Below are positions 47,500 through 60,018 of a stretch of 64,000 nt of DNA, piece by piece. Below the pieces are notes generated by a model that searched no databases, was not told the origin of the DNA, and worked only from the letters and a program-made list of their open reading frames with translations. The translations under genes and the position numbers were made by a program. This DNA comes from Epiperipatus broadwayi (Eukaryota > Onychophora > Udeonychophora > Euonychophora > Peripatidae). Each line of letters starts with the position of its first letter. The first letter of the stretch is position 1. The stretch spans positions 808,001 through 872,000 of the forward strand of contig JAQFVV010000158.1 in assembly GCA_028023455.1 (NCBI GenBank). The letters are read 5' to 3'.

Positions 47500-48683
47500 C
47501 ACCTGGGTCTCGTTTTATGCGGTAGATAGGTTCCGCAGAAAACCCGCATTTAAAAAAATCGCACAAAAATAGACTTAACTTACCTTGAAAAATGGATACA
47601 TTCTGTAATTTTCAGAAATTGCATAAAAGCAAAGCAACAAGGAAAAATTACTTTAAAATTTGCATAAAAAAAAAAGGAAATGGAAGTATGACTAATAAAA
47701 AATTTTCAAATATTTGAAAAAAATTGATACAAGACAAACTTTTTTTATTATCTACAGTATTTAATTTTACACTTTTTCATACATATTTTAATCATTATCG
47801 CTATTTGACACTATGCAGTTCACTTGTGAACTGGTAAGAAATCAGATTCGTCACAAGAGAAAGTATAACTAGCGCCAACTTCAGTCTTGTGTTTATGGTT
47901 TTCTGTCGACAATATAATCGGTGATTAAACTTTGAGACGATGATTTTACTAATTGTTTATAAAGCTCTCGATATCCAGACATACAACTATTTAGCTCTCG
48001 TTGAAATTTAAGAGGTTGTTCATTGCAGCAAACTCTCTCAGATTTCAGTATTTTCTGATGTTTTTCTTTGTCTCACACATCAATGTAAAATCTATGATTA
48101 AATGATTTTTACTTATCCGAAAATAATAAATTTATCTTCATTTGATAGATATTTTTATTTACTACTGAAATAAATTTTAAATGTTCACATTTTGTTTTTA
48201 TATTAAAAAAATGAGATCGCAATCAAAACAAAAAGATTATACATTATCATTAGAAAGATTATTTTCAATTTATAAAATCAACAATGTTATTTCTGATTAT
48301 TTTCAAAAATCTAAAAGAATGTTTATTTCTGTTATATCTAACAAAATAAGTTTTAAAAGTTCAAAATTTTTAAATATTTATTGCGATATTTTTATACTCC
48401 TAAGTATAAATCTATTATTATTATTTACTTATAAGTAAGATTCTAAATAGCTGCAGACCATATTCAAGTTAGCTGTAATATAACATTATAGTTTTGGAAA
48501 AAAAAATTCAAGTCAAAATAAGTCATTAATAATTTAAATTTCTTAATATCTAATAAATATAATGAAATATGAACTTCTTTATTGCTTAAAAGAAAACCTG
48601 CATAAAAAGATATTAAGAAAAAACATAAATCGCATCACTTCACAATTGCATTTAAAAAATCTGCATAAAACGAGACCCAGGTG
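47500..48683. mobile_element. 1184-bp TA-flanked element with perfect 21-bp TIRs
   Basis: The left end begins CACCTGGGTCTCGTTTTATG (47500 on) and the right end is its exact complement (48663-48683). The element is bordered by TA on both sides (47498-47499 and 48684-48685), the target of Tc1/mariner/pogo transposases. The subterminal GGTAGATAGGTTCCGCAGAA and AACCCGCATTT sequence resembles pogo/Tigger-type ends. Interior open frames (for example 48181-48438) show no DDE motif, so it is non-autonomous. The interior at 47.80-47.95 kb is richer in CpG than its surroundings. Confidence 0.85.
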
Positions 48684-48689
48684 TATCTT

Positions 48690-51600
48690 GGCTAACTGGT
48701 TGTGAAGGGACAAACAAATTTTATTGGTCCTACCTGATTTTTTTGTAATGAAAAAAAAAACTTATGGATTCACTAGTTTTAATGATTAAATGCTTTGTTT
48801 AAAACCAATTAGAAACATTGTTAAAACATCTAAAAGCATTGTTTTGATTTAAAATATTTTATTTGGTTCATATTTTGATTCACAATAAAAAATTGAATTG
48901 TATCCCCTCTCTCTAATCTCACTGCATGCCTTGGTCACGTTTCATATACAATTTCTAATAAATTTTCCTCCATTTTCTAATATACAACAATTCATTTTAT
49001 TTTTTGCTTTTTCAGATTAATAAAATAAATATTAATATTTTTTTTATTCTCTTCAAATCAGCAATAAATTTTACAACTTTAATTGCATCTCTTGTTCCTT
49101 TATATTTTCTAAACATAGCAGATCTGCATATAGAAATATGTCTTAGTAAGATTTTTTTATTATTGGAATTATAATTATTGTAAGGAACTGATTAGCCAAA
49201 TTTTTATATCATAAATGACATTACAAACTCCAATTAATTTGCCCAAATTCTTTTGTCTTTATAGTTTTTAATAATTTAATTTGTATCTTATATTTTTTTA
49301 TCAGTTTTATCTTGGTAAAGGCTTTAAGGATCTTCTTTTGTAGTTGTACAATGTAGTTCTGTTTTATCTACCTGAATTAATATAATCCAATAAAAAATTT
49401 TATTGCTTGATCTTTGTCATAAGTAAAAAAAATTTTTAATGTTTTTTAAACCATATATTTATTATTACAGATGTCCCTATTTATGTAAGGGAAACATCAT
49501 ATGATTGATTTAAATCAAATTTTACATTTAGTTGGATTTGTTTTTTTATGTGCATGTTTATTGTTAGCCATGATGCAGAATATGAAAATATTTTTTTTAA
49601 TAGTTGATAATAAGAACTTCTGTATTTTATAAATGGTGTTACGTCATGTGACAAACAAAAATTGAGGCTCCGTTGACACATATTTTTAAAACTGTTTGCA
49701 CTTGGTATATGCTAGAAATTGTTTAATTAAGTAGGTTTTTATAAGTAGAGGAGTGCCTATACTATGGTTATTTTTTTCTTTAGAAACATCAAATTTTCTC
49801 ATATTTTTTTAATGTACTTCATAATTCTAAAATTCCTTTATGACCTATCATAGGATTCCAATCCTTCATTATCATTATATAATTGTTTTTGTATTCATTA
49901 TCAATTACAGTACTTATAAATTTTTGTATTTATTTTGTTTGCTATCCAGCAAACACAGCATATGGTGTGATGTAAGTGTTGATTTGTATATGCATTATCT
50001 AATGTTAGTCTCTCATAAAAGCTTTACATTATTATTATTAATCTATCAATTTACTGAACTTTTTAGTCCTGCTTTAATCACTTCAATTTTTTATTTCACT
50101 ATCTATCCATTTTGTTTCATGATCTTCATCTATCTTCTTTTTATTATTTTTAATGTATATGCATCATTTTTTATAATTTGTTTATTATTCTAATATTCCA
50201 TATACCAATTCATATATATTATATATAGATGGTAATTTTATATGTAGATTGTTGATAATAAATGCCAGTTAGTGTGTTATGCATTGCTGAACTCATCCAT
50301 TGAGTATGCGTATATCATTTTTCAGCATCACCCATTTCTTTGGCTGAATCTAAACCATAGAATTACGTTAAAGATTTATATATTCATTTTTAACTGTCTT
50401 TTTTTTTTGTATCTCGTTATTAACAAAGAGCAGTTCAATATTTGGTCATTGTTACTGAGATATAGCAACATTTTTTTCTACTTTTTTAAAATTTTATTTT
50501 AGAATTTTGTTTGAAATTTTATTTAATGTAAAACTTTCTCTCAAAAATCTTAAGAGTGATTTTCATTTGTTTATAACTTTCTATTAAAAATCTTGACTAT
50601 TTAAAAGATAAGTTTTTATATTATTGCAACTTTGTCTTAACATTTTTACCTGTAATTAAAGCATTAAAAGATATAATATGCAAATAAATGTTGATTTGAT
50701 TTATGTATATATAATTAATTAATGATTAGAAAAGATTTATTTTAAAGAAAATTAATAACTATAAGTAACTAATATCAATTCAGATTTTTTAAATATGTAA
50801 TTATTATACAAGTATTTATAGCATACATTCCATGTATACAGTAGAGCAGTGAACTATGCTGTATTTTGTTCCGACTTTCATTATCTCTCAACATTGTATT
50901 CAATTATCTCATCTTTTTCCTTTAAAAGTCAATCAACTCGCGTAAGCTATTAAATAATATTTGTAACAGTTTTTCATTACAAAGTTTCTAAATAAATTTT
51001 ATATTACTTAATAGAATAAAAACTTATTTTTATTCACCATATATAATATTAATGAAAAATTTTTGGTGTCAAATTTTTTGTTTATTACATTTTATTCTTT
51101 CTCCAAATGTGGAGCATGAATAGTATTCTGATTGGTGCTATATTAAAAAAAAATTATTTTATTCTACAAATAGCTTTATGAATTATTTTGATGAAAATTA
51201 TTTTGACAAACTGTAATTAATGACAATATGAATTTGATAATATATATATATTTGTACAGATTCTTTTAAACTAAGCATGTTTGAGATTTTTACAAAAAGT
51301 TTATTTCGCCAAGCCTTTAGAATTTTTCCTAAAGCATAAATATATTTGATATATAAAACTTTTTGAGAGTCAATCATCCATATGTATTTTTGTTTATTCA
51401 CTTAAATTATAAGAAAAGACATGTTTTATAAAAACACCTTTTGACACTTAAAATAATTCTCATATATGATAGAAATATTAGTGTTAAAATTTTTAGCAAA
51501 TCTAGTATCATATGCTTATCAATAATTACCTTTAGAAGTTTTTATTAAAAAATATCTTTTGTTCCAATGAGATATATTAGCACTCAACATTTGTGAAGAA

Positions 51601-54600
51601 CTAAACGGTTCATAATATTCATGTAGCTAAGATTATCTACCTAATAATAATATATGCTTTTTTAATTTTTGAGAATAATACAGAAAATTAAACTTTTTAA
51701 ATAGTTTAAATGCATTCATACTTTATTAAAAAATTTTAGAATTAAAAATTTTTTAAATTAATTTTAGAATAGTTAAAGTCATTTCTTCTACTGTAACTTT
51801 TCAAATTATTTTTAAAAGAATAATAAAACCAATCTAAGAGAGTAATATATAAAAAAATTATCACAAATAATTATTTATAGATGTAAATATGAAACAGTAT
51901 TAGAATTTCAATGTGCTATCTACAGTATTTTTTTTTCTATATGTTGCTACCTGATATAAAAATTGATTAATTTTTATCAAGTATATTTATTTGTAGGGAC
52001 TGACAATTATATCAATTTAGCAAAATTATTCATATGTAAATACACACTAATACAATCTATTTGATATCCAATATATTAAACGTAATAAAAAGAAATTTAC
52101 TTATTTCTTTTGTTGAAAAATTTTAAGATTTTGACATAATCAAAGTAAAAAAATTATTACGATTGAATTTGAGAAAAGGAAATAGTGAATCAAATATATA
52201 TGTCGTGAGGCATAATAGCATTCGTAAAGAAAAATGAAGTCAAAGTTATAATCTTTTTTAAAGGAATCAAATCATTTGCAAAGATACTGAAAATGGAACT
52301 AAACATAGAAAAAAAGTTATATATTTTTAAGGAAATTAAATGAAAATAAGATATGTCCAACCTTAAGAAATTAATAAAAATAAGAATTCAGCTTCAACTC
52401 AATATGCTGAGAGATGTCATTGAGCAGATTAACAGAAAATATTACACATGATATCAGGGAAAGAAAAATGAAATCTTAAAGTTATTGCCATGAAAGAATA
52501 GGTAATGTATCAGAATTTTATTTAAGAAATTGAACATAATGCTGAACAATTCTTCTAAATAAGCTAGACACATTCAAGTGGATTATAAATTGATATACAT
52601 TAATTTATATTTTATTTCAAAATGGGACCAGGAAAAATGCAAACTTATACTATTGTCTGGTAAAATTATACTTAAATAAAAAAAACTAGATGAATTCAGA
52701 AATATCAATATCTAGTGCATGCTGTATTATTATTGGGGGGGGGGGGGTACTTTATTAACAATTTTTGGTTCATCTATAGTTAAGCAGGATTATGAAAATT
52801 TGAACAAGATTCATATAATAGTGAGATAAATCTTAATTTTTTAAACTGAATTAAAAATATCTTACTGTCAATGAGGTGAGTATTGGTTGTTAGACATCTT
52901 TTGCTTTCTATCATTTATCACCAAAGAATATATTTGGGCATACTAAAAAATCTTTTAAAATGATTTAGTTCTGAAAACAGCTATTACAACTCACAATGTT
53001 TTTTGATGTTTATGGATAATTGAAAAATATTGATGCTTTTGAGGAAAACATTTAAATTAAGTCTAAACTTTGACCTGAAGTACATTGAATTCATGAGATA
53101 AAAATATAGAATAATTTTTGTCATAATTTTTTGAAAAAACTGGAGAGACAAATTGGTTAACTTAATATCTTCTAACAAGTTTATTGTGATCACATTATAA
53201 TAACTAATAGAAGTACATTTAAAATGTTTTCTATTTAGCTTATTATCTGATATAATATAATTGTTATAAAATGAACTAAACTTCTTAATATTAGTAATTA
53301 TTAAATATATTAATTTTTTTTAAATCTGTTCCAGTTTCAATTTTTCTGTTCTTATTTGAAAGTCCCTAATGAGAACTTTATCCATATTTGCAATATTTTA
53401 TTTTGCAATTAACCATTTTTCTTGTACATGTATTGGTAATCTTTATTTATTACAAATGTAAGCTTTCAAGCAAGACATTCTAAAAGTTAATATTTGAACT
53501 TTGTAAAATAGGAAAATAGTATACTAAATAGACTTAGTGCTTTTTGTTATTGGATGTAATGTTCTCTATTCATAAAAATTGTAGAACAAAATTTTTTCTT
53601 ATTGGAATCCATTTTTAAAATAGAAACAAATTTTAGTGTAGTAATCATTAAGAAATGAAAATATGTCCTTAAAATTCGAAATCAATTTTATTATTATTAA
53701 AATTTTACAAAAAAATTTCTTTTTTGGCATTTATAAAACCCATTCTTAGCCAGTAATAACTGCTTCTGTTCTGCCGTAATTAAGTTTTATGATTTGTCTT
53801 TTTAAAAACATATATTCTTAATTAAAATCTAATTTTAGCCACATAGATTTGGGGCAATTTTGAATATTTAATTAACCATTAGAAAGTACTACATAGTTTG
53901 TGAATGTACAAAATTTATAATAATAATAATGATCATTAAGAAACACACAGTTTCTTTTAGAATGTGAAGCATGGATCAGATCACTTATTTTAGTCTAAAA
54001 ATATCACAAAAATGAAATTATCTTTTATGTGAATCTTTTGTTAAAACAAATTATATTAAATGTTTACTGCAGACTATTTCACTGTATTGAATGGGTTATT
54101 AATTGTAAATATTTTGTTTGGATTTAATTATCTGACTTTCATATATGATTATTATCTACCTGTTTCTTTTTGTTGCTGGTTAAATTATTTTTTTATTAGT
54201 GTTTCATATTAGGTATTTACTTTTAATTCTTAAAGCATTTTATTTTTAAATACATTATAAGTATAATTTTTTATGTATTCTCTGTGCCTATCTCAAATAT
54301 ATAATATTGATAATAAAAATTCATTCAAATAAGAATAAAGTCCTAAAACTTTAATAAGATAATTGGCAGGCTAGATTCTCCAAGAATCATTTAAATGAAT
54401 TTGTAAATAATGCCTACCGTTTCTTATATCAATGTTAATCTATTTTATTTCACAAATAGATTGATATTAATATAAAGAAAAGTGGGCTTTATTTGCAAGT
54501 TCATTTAAATGATACTTTGGGTATTTAGCTTAGTAATGTTGTTGAACTTGACGATTTTCATAAGATTAATACAGTGTTTAACAATGAATATAAGAAAAGA

Positions 54601-54925
54601 TTAATGCAAGAGATATCTTTGAGTACATAATAAATGAATCTTGGTAATCTTTGACTCCTGTCATAATAAAAAGGACAAGAAGTATGTGAATTAGTGGAAG
54701 TAAATAGTGCATTTTGTTGCAAATGAAAAAAAATAATAAATTGTTAAAAAAAGAAAATAAATTGACTTATTTGTAACTTTATTACTTGCTTATAAACTGA
54801 TAATTTATTTTTTGTTTCATATGAGGAAAGTAATTGAATAAATAATAAAAAAATATTTTAAAACTCAACTATAAAGAAATTTCTGAATAGTATATTGTTA
54901 GAGCAATTCCATTAAAAGAATTTCT
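48690..54925. other. Intronic AT-rich stretch
   Basis: No exon recognised. A G13 run is at 52735-52747, and there is a small imperfect hairpin near 54430-54475. The 117-codon frame at 49840-50193 is Ile/Phe/Tyr/Leu-rich, as expected from AT bias. Confidence 0.4.
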
Positions 54926-56300
54926 TTTTCTTCTTGGAGACTTTAATGTTCATGTTAGTATAAATAACAAAAGTTATTGAAAATAATGGTTATTGGTGTT
55001 ATAAATGTAAATAGTTTGTTATTATTGAATTTTTGCACAATACATGGATTCACTACCACAAACTTATTTGGCCAGAAAAACTGCTATAAACACAAATGCA
55101 TCTGCATTCTAAAGAATGGCATTTAATAGATTACACTATTTTTAGGAATCAGAATGCAAGAGATCATATTACATGAGCACTTACAAATATAGATTGCTGG
55201 TCAGACCATATATTAGTACATTCCAAGGTTTACAATGATAATTGTATTATAAATAAATCTTATTCCAATCATGTTTGCAGGAATATTGACAGTCATTCTT
55301 TAGTGACATGATTAAATGGAAATATCCTGTTGGCAGAATAGTAAATTGAATGCAAAGCTTTATAATAAATATAAACATTTAAAGATAGTAGTTCAGTATC
55401 TGATAAGAAGTCTTCAAAAGTGATTGTTAGATTAAAACTTTTAAGGGGATTAACATTCACTAATTATGATTATTTTGACCATTTTTTGATGCACTGAAAG
55501 CAATCTTGGATCTGATAAATGGTGTTATGATTTTGTTAAATCCATCAATGATGACTGATATTTCGAACAAATGGAAGAAGTATTTTGATCATCTTTTGAA
55601 TAACAAGAATTGAGATGAGAACTTTTAATGATATATTCATTTTATTTACTTATGCAGATTTGGACAAAAATATCCAGCTTAATGAAGTCAAAATAGCTCT
55701 TTGTAATCTGAAAAATGAAAAGGTTACAGGTTCTAATGATATGTTTAGAGAGCATTTATAATGTGTTCATGGTGATATGTTAGTTTCAAAAATATTGAAA
55801 TTTTTTAGGTTTATATATATTCCAGAAGTTGTGCTCTGACTTTAAGGTTGCTTCTATTCTTCCAGTTGTTAAAATAAAGAGAATAGACAAGACTGCAGTA
55901 ATTATGGAATATCATTATTGTTGGCTACTATGGTAAAGATACTTATATATTTTGTTTAATAGATTGCTTTCAGTTTCAGATAGATAAATATCCGGGACTA
56001 AATGTGGTTTTAGGAATCAAGAAGGACTGTACATGTGGAGGATTGTTTACTTGCAAATGCAAGAAAAGTGTTAGGGACAAATGTCTGTGAATGCCTTCCA
56101 AAGTTTATTTGTATTACAGGACTTCTAAATGATAGAGTGAGAAACAGTATTACTGTTAATAGAAAACAAGCATTTAAAATTAAAATTGGTGTTAGACAAG
56201 AATTTGTACTTGCTCCAACATTGTTTTCAATTTTTATGACTGTGTTTTTAGAATTGTTTATATATGGCTTAAACATTTTAGATCAAGATGTCATATAGAT
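54926..56300 (+). pseudogene. LINE remnant with APE endonuclease and reverse transcriptase
   Basis: Broken plus-strand frames follow a known LINE lineage often annotated as endonuclease-reverse transcriptase. LLGDFNVHV is near 54940, and NWHLIDY/ARD/DCWSDH-like endonuclease motifs are near 55110-55210. LNEVKIALCNLKNEKVTGSN is near 55680-55735. CSNYGISLLL, in place of the usual CxNYRGISLL, is near 55890. A continuous piece at 56035-56298 ends in the GVRQEFVLAPTLFSIFM block. In that block the usual GVRQGCVLAPTLFSIF has lost Gly-Cys. The FADD motif and 3' end are missing or unreadable after 56300. It is clearly distinct from the RTE copies. Confidence 0.75.
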
Positions 56301-59300
56301 TTGATAGTGGGATTTTTAATTTGAATTAATTAAAAGCAAAAATAAGAACTTCATTTTCTTGTATTCTGAATTTATAGTAATTGTCCTATCCTTATTAGTT
56401 CAAAATATGATTTTTCAGAATATATATTGTAACATAAATTAATTAGATCAAAAGATATTACCATTATATACGAGAAATAGGCATTGAAATTTATTAATTC
56501 AAATACTCAAGTAAATATTCATTAATTATAGATAAAAATATTGATGGCTTAAATATTCATCAATTTCTACTTAAGATTTCCAAAGACATCATAATATCAA
56601 TAATTAGAAACAATAATGCCTGGAGACTAGTCATCTAAGGTGCCTGGCCTATTTCAAACCCTAGTTAGGCAGGCATTGTATCATCAATAAACAAGTAGAA
56701 ACTATAAACAAATTATTAAGAGCAAACTATTATAACTCAGGAAATAATATCAAGTGGGTGAGTACACTGGTAACTCAATAAAGTATATTCTCAATAAATC
56801 CAACAGTAGATTTTACCCACTTTCATCTCTTGGTTTGATGTCAAGTGCATATTTAAATAAATAAGTGAATATGGTCTAACAGGGCGCCACTAGATTATCT
56901 GAACCTAGACACAGTTATATCTTATAACCTTTTTACATGTACCGGGTTTGAATCCCCTTTTAGTACTTTATTTCTAATAAAAATGGAGGATTTTACTTTT
57001 AGATCCATATCACTGTATGCACTAATATTTAGGTAAACATAAATCATCCTTAAACTAAAGTGGAGTATATAAATTCATCAGACAAATCATTTCGTAGATC
57101 TTAACATAATAAATGCGGTTCAATATCTTTATAAGTTTTACTAGCTCAGATTACTATTACTTTAGGATGGCAATTCACTCATCCTTGCATGATATAGATG
57201 ATGGAATGGTGGTTATTATATTTATTTATTTATGGCCTTTAAACATTTATCTAGCTCATTGATCAAAACATGATGATGATGATAATGATAACGATAATGG
57301 TTTCAACCACAGTTTTAGGACTAAGCCTAATCATAAAACTTAATTTTTAAAGAAATTCATAACTATTGCTTAATCTTAGTATATCTAATTAAATCTTAAA
57401 TAATCAATATTAACCATTGATGATGAATGATCACAACTAATAAAGAATACTCTCAATGAACTATATACGCCTTGTTTAATAAAACAATTTAACATTTATT
57501 AATTTATTACGAACATATACAAACAATTTAAAGATAAAACCAAAAATTTATATGAACAATAACGATAATAACAATAATTGATTATTTGGCAATCCTAACA
57601 TTAATTTTGAATTCTTCCCCCTTTCCCGTCAAAGATATATACTGTATATTAAATTGGATACTAAGTTTGCTAAAGTTTTCAATTCACAAGAAAATATTTC
57701 ATAAAATAAATAAAAAATATTCATTTTTTTTTTTCTCTTTTGCACACTTACTTTTATAATCTAACATGTAAAGTAGAATATAAAAAAAATGTTAGGAGAA
57801 TCGGAAAAAGATTTCCAGAAACAAGTTTTTAAACTATTTCTCCCCCCTTCCCGCTGAGCTTGGAGATCGCTCTTCTTTAAATCAAAACAAAATAACCTAA
57901 TATTTTTAACGCTATATATGTCTATTATTCTTCCATCCACATGCAATTATATCCATGTAACAATTTAATATATTACTGTGTAGGTGTGTTTATCCCATAA
58001 TAACCAAAATATTTAAAAACAAAATAATAATACAAAAAAATATCTTACATTTTAACCAACATTTCATAATTTCAGATTAGTATACAATAATAGTTTTAAT
58101 ATACACAAAATTTTTTACTCTAGGTTATAACTATTCTTATTGAAGAAAATTATGGTTTTAATCGATTTTGAGTTGTGTTAAAGTTCTGAGAAAGTAAAAT
58201 ATAAAACTTCATTTCTAAAATTTTAGAATAGTCTTTGATATAATAAAAAGAAAATATATAGTAAAAGTTCATATTACCAGTCCCACGGGTTCAAACTTAG
58301 CTTGTTTAATGTTCATTTTTGCAGCAATCACGGTTTCTTTTTCTTGAGACTTGTAATTATTTACCGGCTATGATTATGGTGATATTATTTGCCACTGGAT
58401 CTTTTTTTTTCCTTCCTTGTTAAGCAGAATTCTTCCATTAGAATATCAGTTGTTCTCTTATTTGCAATTTTTTTCTTTTTACTGGGTTTAAATTCAGATA
58501 CTGGAACAATTGTACTAGATGATTCAATTTGTACTAGATGATTTAATATTTATCAGTAGATTAATCATTTTTATTCAGCTTTCAAATGCAGGTGAATGTT
58601 TCTTTTGCTTAAAATATAGCATTTTCTCAATCAGTCATCAGAGGTAGAATATTTTAATTTCATTTCAGACAAGACTTTTTTCTTCTTTCCTATATGATGC
58701 GCTGGTTTTGTGATGAATCAGGGATCTCCCAGATGAAATATTTATTTTAACCTGCCATGCTGTTTTTAATCTTCACAAAAAAAAACTTTATATTAAAAAT
58801 AAATGATTTTAAAATTGATATCTGATGAATCAGACGCTTGTCTCTTTAGTTTCAATATTAAAAAAATCTCTTTTTTCAAACTTTCCCATGCTGGTTTTTA
58901 TACTTGATTTTTTTTTCTATTTCAGCAAACTCATTTTTAGATTCACAGTTCACGGGAACCTGTGAAAAATCTTAATATCATGATTTTCCAGATTAATCCT
59001 GTTTTGAAGTAAAAATTGTCTTAATCCTTTTTTTTTTTTCACAACTGTCTGAGTTTTAACAGAAAACCAAATTTTATAAAAACAAAATGGTTAACAAAAT
59101 ATATATAATTTAACAGATTTTCTTTTTCAATATGTAATAAAATGTACATTTATGTATGTAATGTACACACACACTTATTCAACCCATTTATAAAGCTGGC
59201 CCATTAAAATAATCTAAATGTTTTTTTAGAAATTATGATTTTAATATCTAAAATTAAATTCTTAACCTTCAAATCCCCAATTATAATCATTTTGAAATCA

Positions 59301-59700
59301 TAATATTACAATCATAGAAATAGAATAAAATATTAGAATTTAGCAAATGTAGGTTAGCTTTGAAGAGAGTTTAATATTTGAAATATACAATGATAATTAA
59401 ACAGTTTACACATATTCTGCCTATATATGTGTTATTAATTTACTTTTCAACAAAAAAATCAAATATTGAATATTTAAATGTGTGTACTTTTCTTTTTGCG
59501 TTTTTTTTTTTATCAACACACAAACAATTAAAGAACATAACTATTGCCCCACTCTCTGTCTTAAGCTTTCAGAACTTGACCCTGTAGGGTGTAAACTTGA
59601 GTGCCCTACAGCTTCCTTTCCTATATAAAATTGTGATGATGATTTTTGTTCATTTTCTTTCATGCACATTATTACAAATTTAGCTAATGACTAAATTGTA
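56301..59700. other. Intronic stretch
   Basis: No exon recognised. CTAACAGGGCGCCACTAG at about 56877 and GGGTTTGAATCCCC at 56944-56957 form a weak tRNA-like A/B-box pair. They are separated by sequence with a TTTTT run, so the tRNA origin is doubtful. A (TGATGA)n-type stretch is near 57270-57290. Confidence 0.35.
56944..56957 (+). repeat. Isolated B-box-like motif, possible SINE relic
   Basis: GGGTTTGAATCCCC matches the tRNA B-box consensus with one change (T for C) and is self-complementary like a T-arm. No convincing complete tRNA fold surrounds it. Confidence 0.25.
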
Positions 59701-59716
59701 ATGGCACAATATATAT

Positions 59717-59920
59717 GAATTCATAGTATTATTTCCGTGAGGTTCCATGTAATAAAAATACAATACTTAAATAGCTGACATTTCAGTACAATAACAAGTA
59801 ATTTCCTCAGAGCTTCTTTCTCAAATCATAATATGTATGGTGTTATTGTACTGAAACGTCAGTTATTTAGCTATTATATTTTTATTACACGGAAGCTCCT
59901 GGAAATAATACTAAGAATTC
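59717..59920. repeat. About 200-bp foldback repeat with 80-bp arms
   Basis: The left arm (59717-59796) begins GAATTCATAGTATTATTTCC and ends TTTCAGTACAATAACA. The right arm (59841-59920) is its imperfect complement, beginning TGTTATTGTACTGAAACG. The loop is 44 bp. This is MITE-like in size and shape, but no clear target duplication was recognised. It lies about 100 bp before the RTE copy. Confidence 0.75.
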
Positions 59921-60018
59921 ATCATTTATCCATAAGAATATTAAAATTTATATATATATTGTAATGATATAATATGGGGAAGTAGGTATGAGATGGCTAT
60001 AGAGTTGATTTAAAAACA

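Noticed and set aside
48181-48438. 85-codon frame as a transposase of the TA-flanked element
   Set aside because: No DDE/DDD residues or helix-turn-helix pattern visible; too short for a pogo-type transposase.
49840-50193. 117-codon membrane-like open frame
   Set aside because: Low-complexity AT-driven frame without further evidence.
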